Shown: positions 1-8,231 of the stretch, piece by piece
How the letters are laid out: each line of letters begins with the position of its first letter
How positions within the stretch are numbered: position 1 is the first letter of the stretch
Origin: JAGQUL01 sp039811765
GTDB lineage: Bacteria; Actinomycetota; Thermoleophilia; Gaiellales; SKUG01
NCBI GenBank assembly: GCA_039811765.1
Contig: JBDHZF010000027.1
Location: 1 to 26,095, forward strand
DNA: 26,095 nt
Direction: 5' to 3'
Notes under the pieces: model-generated
The model's database searches: none
Told to the model about the DNA's origin: nothing
The model's input: the letters and a program-made list of their open reading frames with translations, nothing else
Program-made: the position numbers and the translations under genes

Positions 1-3000
1 GTCGTGCTGAACCACAGGTCGAACGTGAAATCGCTCGCCTTCTGGATCGTCGGTGCGTCCGCGACCGTTCCGTACTGGCCGTCGGCGGTGAACGACATCG
101 CGTCGCCGAATCGTCCGGTCACCTGAGCGGGCGAGCCGCTCCACGTGATCGCGTTGCTCGTCTGCGAGCTCGCGTCGGCCGCGCCCGATCCGCCGTTCAG
201 ATGCCATAGCCCGCCCGCGTGCTCCGGCGGCGTGGACCACGTCTCCGTGTTCACGGCGTCCATCGTGACACCGGTCGACTGCAGCCACGACGAATGGAAC
301 GTCGTCGAGTTGATCGGCGGCGCGTTCGTGGTGGACGGGTTCGCGCGCCCGAAGCCGGTCTGCGCGTTCGCGTCGTCGGCGAGCATGGTCGTTGGCGCGG
401 GGCAGGTGGCCGGCACGGTAAAGCTGATCTCGCTCGAGTAGATCGTGAACCCGGCCCAGTCGGTGGCGCGCACCATCGCGTACCGCGTGCCGGGCGTGGC
501 GAACGAGAGGTCCGCCGAGTGCGCGAGGCCGGTGTACTGCGGGTCGAGTTGCTGGTTCGCCCAGGCCGCGCCCCACGCGCCGCCGCGGGTGACCGTGTCC
601 CACTTGACGTCGGTGGTGGTGGACTCGCTCGTGCTCCAGCTGATCGTGACGGTGCCGTCGCAGCGCGCGGTGGCGCTGGGCGCGACGCTGAATGTCGGCG
701 CGGTCGAGTCGGTCCAGCGCATCAGTCGAGCCTGCTCGGAGTTCGACGCCCACACGTGGCCGTTGTCGTCGGCGTCGATCCCGGACACCGACGCGAGGCG
801 GTTCTGGGCCGTGGTGGCGGTTGCGCAGCCCGTGCCGAGCTGCGGCGGGGCCGCGGTGACGCCTCCGCTCGTGGGGCGCGGATCGAGCACGTACGTCGTG
901 CAGTTCGAGGTCCACATCACGCCGCCGCCCGCGAGCGTGACGTCCGACGAGGAACTCGCGATGCCGCCACCGCTCGACGTGAAGTTCGACTGGCCGATCA
1001 CCGCGTTCGCGGCCTGGCCGTTCGTCGCGGAACCGATGTTGTTCCACATGAGCACGCGGTTGTTGCCGCGATCGACCACGGCGAGGTGCCCGAACTGGTC
1101 GACGTCGAGGGCCGTGGGCAAGCTCGTCGTGGTGGAGGTCGTGCCCGTTCCGGACGTGGTGAACGAGGACTGGCCGAGCACCACGTTGGCGGCGACGCCG
1201 TTGCCGGGAAGCAGCAACCAGTAGTTGCGATAGATCAGCACGCGGTTGTTGTTCTGGTCGGCGACGTAGATGTTGATGCCGTCGCTGGTGACGTCGCTCG
1301 GGCCGCTCATGGTGGTCGAGGTGGTGCCCGGCGACGTGCCCGTGTACGAGGATTGCCCGAGCACGAAATCAGGGGGATCGGTGTCGCTGCTCGGCGGCGT
1401 GGTCCAGCCGAGGACGCGGTTGTTGTTGTCGTCCGCGACGAGCATTCGCGTGCCGTCGAACCACACCCCCAGGGGGTGGGAGAGACTCGTCTGCGACGCG
1501 GCGCCCACGCCCTTGTTGTATCCGCCCGTCCAGCGGTCGTTCTGGCCGATCCTGCGATCGAACGCTTGGTTCGTGCTCGACGGAGCCGACGTCCAGTACG
1601 AGATGGCGGAGTCGACGGGATTCGTCACCAACAACGAACCTCCCGGTTCCACCGCGACGCGCGAACCGTCTTGCCACGCGGCCCCGGAACCGGTCGTGTG
1701 GTAGAACACGTTCGCGTTCGTTCCGCCCATCACGTTGCTGCTGGCGAAGTCGGTTTGGCCCAGCACGCGCTCCGCTGCGGCGCCCGTCGACGGCGAGGCG
1801 GGGTATCGCAGCGCGCGTTGGTTGTCGCGGTCGGTGACCCAGAGCTTTCCGGCAGGGTCGAACGCCACGCGATACGGGCTGAACATCGTGTTGTTGGCGA
1901 TTCCGGTGGAGCGGTTGACGCCGCAGTTCGTGAGCGTCGGGGGGCCGAGCGCGGCCGTGAACGTGGGGTAGTTGGTCGGCGACGGGTTGGTCCAGCCCGT
2001 GAGCAGTGTCACGCGATTCTGGAACTGAGCGGCGATCGCCAGTTGCTGCGACGCTCCCGAACCGTAAGCCGCGACTCCGACGGGGTGCGACAGTTTCTGT
2101 GAGGTGCAGCTCGAGGACACCGTGGTCATGTCCGGTTGGCCGATCACGTAGCTCGCGCTCGCGTTCGTGGACGGCCACCCCGCGTAGACGAGCACGCGGT
2201 TGTTGTTCGTGTCGGCCACGTACAGGTAGCTGCCGTCGAAGAACACGCCCTCTGGAGCGTTGAGCGTGTTCGCGGCGGCGCTGCCGCCGCGGTTGGCGAG
2301 TCCCACCGTGAAGTTCGCTTGGCCGATCACGCGGTCGGCGGCCTGTCCGGTGGTGGGGAAGCTGTCCCACAGCAGCACGCGGTTGTTGGACGTGTCCGCG
2401 ACAGCGACCTTCGTGCCGTCGGTCCACGCGTCGGTCGGCTCGTACAACCCCGAGGCGTTGATCGAACCCCCGTTGTTCGCGAGGCAGTTCGTGAGGTTCG
2501 ACTGGCCGATCACCGACGAAGGCGTCGCCGAGTTCGTGGTCGGCTCGCCGTTGTAGATCTGCACGCGGTGCGCGTACCGGTCGACGAGAAGCACCTTCGA
2601 GCTGTCGCCGGTCACGGCGATACCGTCCGGCAGCTGCGTGCCGCCGTTGCAGCTCTGGTGCCACGAGGCGGAGGAGGCGTCCCCCTTGGGAAACACGTTC
2701 GTGGCGGCCTGCCCGTCGCTCGTGGGATCGGACGCCCAGCGCATCGCGCGTTCGGCGTTGCGGTCCACCACGTACACCGAGCCGCTCGAGTCGACCGCGA
2801 CGCCGAGCGGGTTGCCGAAGCCGTACCCCATGAGCGCGGCGGAGTGCTGCGTGCGATCGGTCCAGCTGGTGGAGCCGAGCAGCAGGTCGGCGTTCTGGCC
2901 GGTGGTGAATCCGATCGCGAGGGCGGACGGCGCGATCGCGAGCAGCGCCAGCAGGGCGAGCGCACACGCGCGGGCCACGTGCGCGCGTGCGTGTGCGTGG

Positions 3001-3020
3001 TGTCGGCGGACTCGACGCAT
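1..3020 (-). CDS. Secreted NHL-repeat beta-propeller protein with LamG-like C-terminus (3' partial)
   Basis: This is an open minus-strand frame of about 1006 codons that leaves the window at base 1, so the C-terminus is missing. The start chosen is ATG at 3018-3020. It gives an Arg/His-rich n-region, a hydrophobic core (ALALLALLAIAPSALA) and an Ala-x-Ala cleavage site, so the protein is probably exported. Roughly nine NHL-type blade repeats follow, each with a core such as VADTNNNRVLVY and a spacer of the VIGQxxF or VLGQxxF type; the early and middle blades (DRNAER, DRYAHR, DRDNQR) are more diverged. Near the window edge the sequence changes to a region with DFTFDLWFST, typical of a LamG/concanavalin-like jelly roll. 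NHL propellers bind proteins or carbohydrates; the ligand here is unknown. The long plus-strand open frames over this gene are codon-bias artefacts. Confidence 0.88.
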   Translation of the reverse strand, partial: MRRVRRHHAHARAHVARACALALLALLAIAPSALAIGFTTGQNADLLLGSTSWTDRTQHSAALMGYGFGNPLGVAVDSSGSVYVVDRNAERAMRWASDPTSDGQAATNVFPKGDASSASWHQSCNGGTQLPDGIAVTGDSSKVLLVDRYAHRVQIYNGEPTTNSATPSSVIGQSNLTNCLANNGGSINASGLYEPTDAWTDGTKVAVADTSNNRVLLWDSFPTTGQAADRVIGQANFTVGLANRGGSAAANTLNAPEGVFFDGSYLYVADTNNNRVLVYAGWPSTNASASYVIGQPDMTTVSSSCTSQKLSHPVGVAAYGSGASQQLAIAAQFQNRVTLLTGWTNPSPTNYPTFTAALGPPTLTNCGVNRSTGIANNTMFSPYRVAFDPAGKLWVTDRDNQRALRYPASPSTGAAAERVLGQTDFASSNVMGGTNANVFYHTTGSGAAWQDGSRVAVEPGGSLLVTNPVDSAISYWTSAPSSTNQAFDRRIGQNDRWTGGYNKGVGAASQTSLSHPLGVWFDGTRMLVADDNNNRVLGWTTPPSSDTDPPDFVLGQSSYTGTSPGTTSTTMSGPSDVTSDGINIYVADQNNNRVLIYRNYWLLLPGNGVAANVVLGQSSFTTSGTGTTSTTTSLPTALDVDQFGHLAVVDRGNNRVLMWNNIGSATNGQAANAVIGQSNFTSSGGGIASSSSDVTLAGGGVMWTSNCTTYVLDPRPTSGGVTAAPPQLGTGCATATTAQNRLASVSGIDADDNGHVWASNSEQARLMRWTDSTAPTFSVAPSATARCDGTVTISWSTSESTTTDVKWDTVTRGGAWGAAWANQQLDPQYTGLAHSADLSFATPGTRYAMVRATDWAGFTIYSSEISFTVPATCPAPTTMLADDANAQTGFGRANPSTTNAPPINSTTFHSSWLQSTGVTMDAVNTETWSTPPEHAGGLWHLNGGSGAADASSQTSNAITWSGSPAQVTGRFGDAMSFTADGQYGTVADAPTIQKASDFTFDLWFST

Positions 3021-3086
3021 TCGCACGTGAAATCGGCCATTGTTCCGTTGACCATGAGCGAAATGCAGCGTCGGCGATGCATCGCG

Positions 3087-3092
3087 TAGGTT
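3087..3092 (+). promoter_or_regulatory. Possible -10 element (TAGGTT) for the epimerase-methyltransferase operon
   Basis: A TAGGTT hexamer lies in the divergent intergenic region, followed by a leader of about 65 bases that carries the palindrome at 3106-3121 and an AGGG ribosome-binding site at 3151. No convincing -35 was found, so this is weak. Confidence 0.3.
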
Positions 3093-3105
3093 GCGATGGA
3101 CCAGT

Positions 3106-3121
3106 CGACCGCACGCGGTCG
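3106..3121. repeat. Compact palindrome CGACCGCACGCGGTCG in the operon leader
   Basis: Two perfect 7-base arms are separated by two bases. It lies between the likely promoter and the start at 3164 and could be an operator or a small RNA hairpin. In GC-rich DNA such a palindrome can arise by chance. Confidence 0.3.
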
Positions 3122-3163
3122 GATCTTGGGCGATTTCACGTCGAAACGGCAGGGATCATCGCG

Positions 3164-4069
3164 ATGAAACGGATACTGATCAGCGGCGCGCGCGGCCTCG
3201 TCGGATCGGCGCTTGTTGCGGCGCTGCGTGAACGCGGCGACGAGGTCGGTTCGCTCGTGCGCGGCACCGCGCGCGATGCGTTGGACGTGCTCTGGGACCC
3301 GACCACGGGCACGATCGATTCCGAAGCGTTGGCAGCCGGTCGGTTCGACGCCGTGGTGCATCTTGCTGGCGAGCCGCTGCTCGGTCGCTGGACGGCCGAG
3401 AAACAGGACGAGATCCGGCGCAGTAGGGTCGACGGCACGAAGCTGATCGCGAGCGCGATCGGCGAACTCGACGTTCGCCCGACGGCATTCGTCGTCGCCA
3501 GCGCGGTGGGTTTCTACGGCGATCGTGGCGACGAGCTGCTCACCGAGACGTCCGCGCCCGGATCCTCGTTTCTCGCGTCAGTTGTTTCCGACTGGGAGGC
3601 CGCGGCCGACCCGGCGCGCACGGCGGAGATTCGCACCGCGCACCTGCGCATGGGCGTCGTGCTGTCACGCCACGGCGGCGCGCTGCGCGAGCAGCTCCTG
3701 CCGTTCAAACTCGGACTGGGGGGCTGCACGGGGAGCGGGCGCCAATGGATGCCGTGGATCGGCATGCACGACCTAGTTCGCGTCTACCTGCTCGCGATCG
3801 ACGACGAGCGCATCGATGGCCCGGTGAACGCGGTGGGGCCAACGCCGTCGCGCAACGCCGAATTCGTCAAGCTGCTCGGGCGATTGCTGCATCGACCCAC
3901 GATCCTGCCCGTGCCCCTGCCGTTGCTACGCGCCCGCTACTCGCGCGAGCTGGTGGAGGAAATGCTGCTGCACGGTCAGAAGGTGGTGCCAGCTCGGCTC
4001 GAGGCGCTCGACTTCGAGTTCGACGATCGCACGCTCGAGCTGGCGTTGCGGCGAGCGCTGGCGACGTGA
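3164..4069 (+). CDS. TIGR01777-family NAD(P)-dependent epimerase (YfcH/SDR39U1-like)
   Basis: The product is a 301-residue atypical short-chain dehydrogenase. The N-terminus is a Rossmann fold with the GxxGxxG motif in SGARGLVGSAL. Family hallmarks follow in the usual order: HLAGEPL, RVDGTK, SAVGFYGDRGDE (the active-site YG region) and WMPWIGMHDLVR. The C-terminal part (LPVPLPLLRARY, then a leucine-rich end) matches the DUF1731-like tail, and the length is normal. The start is ATG 3164 with AGGG at 3151 upstream; an in-frame upstream extension lacks homology. The stop overlaps the next gene's GTG in a GTGA tetranucleotide, so the two are probably translationally coupled. The substrate of this family is not well defined, so no pathway is assigned. 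Confidence 0.9.
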   Translation: MKRILISGARGLVGSALVAALRERGDEVGSLVRGTARDALDVLWDPTTGTIDSEALAAGRFDAVVHLAGEPLLGRWTAEKQDEIRRSRVDGTKLIASAIGELDVRPTAFVVASAVGFYGDRGDELLTETSAPGSSFLASVVSDWEAAADPARTAEIRTAHLRMGVVLSRHGGALREQLLPFKLGLGGCTGSGRQWMPWIGMHDLVRVYLLAIDDERIDGPVNAVGPTPSRNAEFVKLLGRLLHRPTILPVPLPLLRARYSRELVEEMLLHGQKVVPARLEALDFEFDDRTLELALRRALAT

Positions 4070-5622
4070 ACGACGCCGATCACATCGGCACGATTGCCCA
4101 GCTTGCGCTCGACGCGCAGCATCGTGGAGGACGCGATGCGCGTCGCGCGGACGGCGCGTTCTTCACGGACTCCGATGTCGCAGACCGGCTGGCGCGTCGT
4201 GCGATCGGCGCGTGGCTGCTGGAACGCGTGGACGACGCTTTGGTCCTTGAGCGCATGCTCGCTGCTGGTGGCGACCCGATCGAAACCTTGGTCGCGCGCA
4301 CCGACGACGCGGCCACGCGCGAGCAGATCGCGCAGCTGCTGCCTTCGATCGAAGTGCTCGACCCGACCTGCGGCGCAGGATCGTTCCTCGTCGCCGCATG
4401 GCGCGTGCTCGAGCAGCTCGCGGCAACGTTCCGCATCGACGACATCGCGCCCGATCAGCTCCACGGCATTGATCGATCGGCGGACGCCGTCGACGCGTGC
4501 ATGAAGACCTTCCGCATCGTTGCCCCGGGACTCGCCGCGCCCCGCATCCAACGCGCGGACGCGCTCGCAGGCGACGTGCTTCCCACATGCGACATCGTGC
4601 TCGGCAACCCGCCCTATGTTCGCGCGACGCGCGCGGACGCGCCGCCCGAGTTGCGCACCGCGCGGGTCCCCAACGTGTCCGCGTGGATCGTCGAGCGCGC
4701 GCTCGACGCCGCGCGACCCGGTGCGCGCATCGCGTTCGTCCTGCCGATCTCCACGTCTTGCACAGACGCGTTCGTGCCCGCTCGCGTCGAATGGGATCGC
4801 GCCTGCGACCTGGTGCTCACGAGCCACTTCGACACGATCCCGTCAACGCTGTTCGACGGGGTGGTGCAGCGGCTGTCGATCTACGAGGCGCGCGTGCGCG
4901 ACGTGAACGATTGCTCGCCCGCGCGGTGGCACACGAGCCGGTATCACCGCTGGCTGCGCGCGGAGCGCGAGACGATGCTCGCCAGCGTTCGTCATGTGCC
5001 CCTGCCTGATGAGCACGTCGCGGGTTCGATCGCGAAGATCGGCAGCGACGTGGAGGCGCGGTTGCTGCGGCGACTGTTCGCAAGCCCGCCCGCGGGCCGA
5101 TGGTTCGCCGACGACGAGCAACCAGCGAATCGCGTGCTGTACAAACGTCGCTGGTCGTACTTCTTGCTGTTCTGCGACTTCGTGCCGGGTATTTGGAACG
5201 AGGACGGCACGCCACGCCAGCCCACCGAGCTCAAGGCGATCGACATCGTGCCGGACGTCTATGCGTCCGTCCTGATCGCAGCGTGGTCGAGCACGCTGTT
5301 CTGGTGGTACTTCTCGGTGTTCACCGACAACCGCAACGTGAACCGCCGGGACTTGGCGGCGTTCCCCATGCCGGATCTCGACGCCGATTCGGCGGAGCGC
5401 TTGGCGCAACTCGGTTGCGAGTTGATGGACTCGCTTCGGGCGTGCGCGGAGGTGCGCACGTGCACCTATCGCTCGGTCGGCACGATCCGCAACACGTATT
5501 TTCGCCAAGCCGCGACGAGGCCGGTGATCGACGAGATCGATCGCGCGTTGGCGCGGGCATTCGATATGACCGATGACGAGCTCGACTTCGTGCTCGGCTT
5601 CGAACATCGATTTCGCTCGTGA
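4066..5622 (+). CDS. Solitary N6-adenine DNA methyltransferase (Eco57I/TaqI-like)
   Basis: The product has 518 residues. The start is GTG 4066, overlapping the upstream stop by four bases (GTGA). The N-terminus has GAFFTDSDVADRLARR at about 30-45, like the GxFYTPxxVA box of type IIG and gamma-class methylases. S-adenosylmethionine motif I is DPTCGAGSF at 99-107. The catalytic motif IV, NPPY, is at 181-184. The C-terminal third contains a TaqI-like specificity region (FWWYFSVFTDNRNVNRRDL, then FPMPDL). The expected reaction is methylation of an adenine in a specific DNA site. No restriction endonuclease domain is present in the protein and none is recognisable nearby, so it appears to be an orphan methyltransferase. 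The target sequence cannot be predicted. The 3' end faces a small membrane-protein gene ten bases away. Confidence 0.87.
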   Translation: MNDADHIGTIAQLALDAQHRGGRDARRADGAFFTDSDVADRLARRAIGAWLLERVDDALVLERMLAAGGDPIETLVARTDDAATREQIAQLLPSIEVLDPTCGAGSFLVAAWRVLEQLAATFRIDDIAPDQLHGIDRSADAVDACMKTFRIVAPGLAAPRIQRADALAGDVLPTCDIVLGNPPYVRATRADAPPELRTARVPNVSAWIVERALDAARPGARIAFVLPISTSCTDAFVPARVEWDRACDLVLTSHFDTIPSTLFDGVVQRLSIYEARVRDVNDCSPARWHTSRYHRWLRAERETMLASVRHVPLPDEHVAGSIAKIGSDVEARLLRRLFASPPAGRWFADDEQPANRVLYKRRWSYFLLFCDFVPGIWNEDGTPRQPTELKAIDIVPDVYASVLIAAWSSTLFWWYFSVFTDNRNVNRRDLAAFPMPDLDADSAERLAQLGCELMDSLRACAEVRTCTYRSVGTIRNTYFRQAATRPVIDEIDRALARAFDMTDDELDFVLGFEHRFRS

Positions 5623-5632
5623 GCCGACCGGA

Positions 5633-5959
5633 TCAGAGCTGCGCGCTGATGATGTCGAACGCGATCGACTCCGCCGTGAGCAGGAGCGCGGTGGCGGGCG
5701 TCTGCAGCACCCACGGAAGCCGCCACGAAACGCCGGCACGCATCGTGATTTGATGCAGCAGCGGCAGCACGAGCAGGATCGCGACGCAGATCCAGCGCGC
5801 GATCACGAACGCCACCGACCATTCGAACGACCCGGCCATCGATGCGAACGTCGCCACGATCGCCGCGGCGCTCGTCACGAGCAGCGAGCACCCGACCACC
5901 TCGAGCAGGCCACGGCGAAAGCCACGTCGTTCGATCATTTGTGAAGCAGCGCTGGTCAC
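5633..5959 (-). CDS. Small membrane protein of unknown function
   Basis: The product has 108 residues with two clear hydrophobic segments (GCSLLVTSAAAIVATFA and AFVIARWICVAILLVLPLL) and a third weaker one near the C-terminus. I do not recognise a family. The GTG start at 5957-5959 is supported by a TACGAT hexamer six bases upstream, the same spacing as other leaderless genes in the window; an internal ATG at 5938 is the alternative. It converges on the methyltransferase and lies just downstream of the metallophosphoesterase on the same strand, but with its own probable promoter. Confidence 0.6.
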   Translation of the reverse strand: MTSAASQMIERRGFRRGLLEVVGCSLLVTSAAAIVATFASMAGSFEWSVAFVIARWICVAILLVLPLLHQITMRAGVSWRLPWVLQTPATALLLTAESIAFDIISAQL

Positions 5960-5965
5960 GTGTCG

Positions 5966-5971
5966 ATCGTA
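5966..5971 (-). promoter_or_regulatory. Probable -10 (TACGAT) of a leaderless transcript
   Basis: On the minus strand TACGAT is followed by six bases and then the GTG start of the 108-residue membrane protein. This matches the TAnnnT plus 6-7 base pattern seen before other genes here. Confidence 0.5.
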
Positions 5972-5987
5972 CCGACCGACGCGCCAG

Positions 5988-6785
5988 TCATGCGTCGATC
6001 ACGACCAGCTCGGGCGGGCAGAACACGCGCAGATCGATCGTCGAATAGCCCACGCCCCCGGTGGTGTAGACGAAGCGCGGGCCGAGCGCGCCGGGTCGCT
6101 CAACTTCGTACAGACCCGTCGGATAGGGCTCGGAGTAGCGCGGCATGTGCATGCGCGCGGTGAGATCGCCGAAGATCGGCGAACGCACCTGCCCTCGATG
6201 CGTGTGCCCGGCAAGGTGCAGGGCCTGTTCGTGCATCGTGGCCAAGTGCGGCTCGTGCCCGAGCACGATCGCGTCGGCGTCGTCGGGAACGTTCGCGAAT
6301 GCCGCTTCCGGATCGGCTCCTGCACCGGTGGTGCCTCGTCGCGTCCAGCATGAATCGATGCCGGCGAGCCATGTGCTCGGACGCGCGGTGGGCGCGAGCT
6401 CGCCCAATGGGATCGCTCGATTGGTGAGCACCTCGACGCCAACGTCCGCGAGCGTTCGCTCCACGCGCGCGGCGTCGCACCAGTGGTCGTGGTTGCCGAG
6501 CACGGCGGCGGTCGGCAGTTCGATGCGCGCGTACTCCTGCGCGGACCAGTCGATCGCTGTCACGTCGTCGCCCACGAAGTCGCCGAGCAGCACCACCATG
6601 TCGGCGTCCTCGATCGCGTTGATCGCGTCCACCACGCGCGCCACGTGCGGGCGCGGGAACCAGTCGTCTCGCGCGTGGATGTCGCTGGCGACCACGATCC
6701 GCGTGCCGAACGACAGCCCGCGAGAGCGGAGGTCGAGGCGGCGCGTGCGCAGCACGTCGATCGAGCGGCGTTGGACGATTCTCAT
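5988..6785 (-). CDS. Calcineurin-like metallophosphoesterase
   Basis: The product has 265 residues. The dinuclear metal-site motifs of the family are all present in order: SDIHARDDW (D35, H37), LLGDFVGD (D69), GNHDHW (N98, H99), LGHEPH and the C-terminal AGHTHRGQ. The arrangement resembles the YkuE/YaeI-type phosphoesterases, but there is no clear membrane anchor or signal peptide. The start ATG 6785 is preceded by AAAGGGA at a good distance and overlaps the stop of the upstream dehydrogenase in an ATGA, so it is co-translated with it. The substrate (nucleotide, phospholipid or protein phosphate) is not determined by the sequence. Confidence 0.9.
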   Translation of the reverse strand: MRIVQRRSIDVLRTRRLDLRSRGLSFGTRIVVASDIHARDDWFPRPHVARVVDAINAIEDADMVVLLGDFVGDDVTAIDWSAQEYARIELPTAAVLGNHDHWCDAARVERTLADVGVEVLTNRAIPLGELAPTARPSTWLAGIDSCWTRRGTTGAGADPEAAFANVPDDADAIVLGHEPHLATMHEQALHLAGHTHRGQVRSPIFGDLTARMHMPRYSEPYPTGLYEVERPGALGPRFVYTTGGVGYSTIDLRVFCPPELVVIDA

Positions 6786-7609
6786 CGAGATTCCCTTTCC
6801 GCTTGGTTGCGTCGGCGCGACGCGACTCGGGCGAGAACGGCGCGAACCAACCACGGCGCGACAGCGCGCATGAGCGGAATGGTCGCATACGTTCGCGGCC
6901 GAACAGGCGCAGCGCCCCCGCTACCACGCGCGGCGCGCACGCAGCAGCGGGCGATCTCGCGCGAGCTGCTCGTCAACGCGCGCCCAAGCACGGGAAGCCT
7001 CGACAAGCGCTCGTGCGGCCAGCCAGGGGTGGGCACAGGGCCCGGTTGCACGCAAACGACTCGAACGCCGCGCCGGCGAAGGCGCGCGCGCGACGCCTCG
7101 CTGAATCCCGTGAGCCCCCATTTCGTCGCGCTGTACGCGTCCGCGCCCGGCGTACCAACCAAGCCCGCCACGCTCGACACGTTGACGATCGTGCCGCGCG
7201 AGCGTTCCAGCAGCGGCGTCAACGCATGCGTGAGCATGATCGGGGCGCGCAGGTTGAGCGCCATCACCTCGTCGAGATCCGCCAACGCGTCCGGATGATC
7301 GAAGTCGTGCGCCGACGCCCGACCAGCGTTGTTGACGAGCACGTCGACGCGACCGAAGTCGCGAACCGCGGTCACCAATCGTTCCACGCCGTCCACCGTC
7401 GCGAGATCGCAATCGACGAGCACAGCGTCGTTCGCGCCCGCAACCTGCGCGGTTCGCTCGAGCTGATCCGAGCGTCGCGCCGCAAGCACGAGCCGCACGT
7501 CCATCGCGCGCGCAAACTCGATCGCGGTGGCTCGTCCGATCCCGCTGGAGGCGCCCGTCACCACCACGACTGGGCGTTCACGGGCGGACGTTCGCGCGGG
7601 CGCAGGCAT
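6782..7609 (-). CDS. Short-chain dehydrogenase/reductase (classical SDR)
   Basis: The product has 275 residues. The cofactor motif TGASSGIG is at 18-25, NNAG at about 93-96, and the active site comprises Ser145/146 in NVSS with YSATK at 159-163, followed by the PGPV motif. All catalytic residues are intact. The C-terminal 60 residues are Arg/Ala-rich with a mildly hydrophobic stretch, as in SDRs that associate with membranes. The gene is second in a three-gene minus-strand operon: the receiver protein ends four bases upstream, and the phosphoesterase begins inside its stop codon. The substrate is unknown; the class includes fatty-acyl and steroid reductases. Confidence 0.9.
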   Translation of the reverse strand: MPAPARTSARERPVVVVTGASSGIGRATAIEFARAMDVRLVLAARRSDQLERTAQVAGANDAVLVDCDLATVDGVERLVTAVRDFGRVDVLVNNAGRASAHDFDHPDALADLDEVMALNLRAPIMLTHALTPLLERSRGTIVNVSSVAGLVGTPGADAYSATKWGLTGFSEASRARLRRRGVRVVCVQPGPVPTPGWPHERLSRLPVLGRALTSSSREIARCCVRAARGSGGAAPVRPRTYATIPLMRAVAPWLVRAVLARVASRRRNQAERESR

Positions 7610-7613
7610 CTGT

Positions 7614-8015
7614 TCAGGACGCCGCCACGAGTGGGTCGTCGCCCTTCGCGAGGGCCATCGCGACCGCGCGGATCAGATCGCTCGGCACGAACGGTTTGCG
7701 CACGATCGCGTCGGCGCGAGCGGCAAGTCCGGGGTGCAGTTCGCGCACGTCGTGCGCGGAGCACACGACCACCGGCGTGGAGGGGCGCGCAAGGCGCATG
7801 CGCTTGACGAATGCTGGTCCGCCGAGCGTGGGCATGCTCGCGTCGGTGCAGACGATGTCCACTTCCGGGTGCAAGTCGAGCAGGCGCAGCGCTGTCGCGC
7901 CGTTGTCGGCCTCGATCACGCGCGCTCCAGCTGCTTCGAGCACCACGCGCAGGAGCATGCGAACCGGTCGCTCGTCCTCGGCGACCAGCACCGTGATGTC
8001 GTTCAGCACCTTCAT
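7614..8015 (-). CDS. Stand-alone response-regulator receiver protein
   Basis: The product has 133 residues and is a single CheY-like receiver domain with no output domain. The acidic pocket is AEDE (13-15), the phospho-acceptor is D58 in CTDASMP, the Thr/Ser switch is S86 and the conserved Lys is K107 in RKPF, so it should be phosphorylatable. The chosen start, ATG 8015, places two basic/hydrophobic residues before the first beta strand; a longer in-frame start at 8066 adds a sequence unlike the family. No histidine kinase lies nearby, so the partner is elsewhere. It is the first gene of the operon with the SDR and the metallophosphoesterase. Confidence 0.87.
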   Translation of the reverse strand: MKVLNDITVLVAEDERPVRMLLRVVLEAAGARVIEADNGATALRLLDLHPEVDIVCTDASMPTLGGPAFVKRMRLARPSTPVVVCSAHDVRELHPGLAARADAIVRKPFVPSDLIRAVAMALAKGDDPLVAAS

Positions 8016-8231
8016 CGTGTCATCAACTTTCCCGTGGGGTGGCGTAGCAAACCGGGGCGTCTGCAACGTCTATCCAAGATTGTCCGATCGGCCGATTCGG
8101 GTTCACGAGATTGGGCTGCTCGCAGGTCGACGCGACCATGTCCGGGTGCGGTCGTCGGCGTGGCCCGACGTGTCCCGATCGTGTTTCGCGCACGTTTGCG
8201 ACGCGACGCAGCGGCGAGAATTCGACGACGC

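Noticed and set aside
219..2102. A 627-codon open frame on the plus strand (and further plus-strand frames to 3089)
   Set aside because: It gives an Arg/Val-rich product without domains, while the minus strand reads clear NHL repeats. High GC removes stop codons from the antisense frames.
3745..4065. Upstream extension of the methyltransferase frame
   Set aside because: It overlaps the epimerase coding region out of frame; the GTG at 4066 gives the coupled start and a normal N-terminus.
4066..5622. PglX/BREX or type IIG restriction enzyme
   Set aside because: The protein is less than half the size of PglX, has no nuclease domain, and no BREX or DISARM genes lie nearby.
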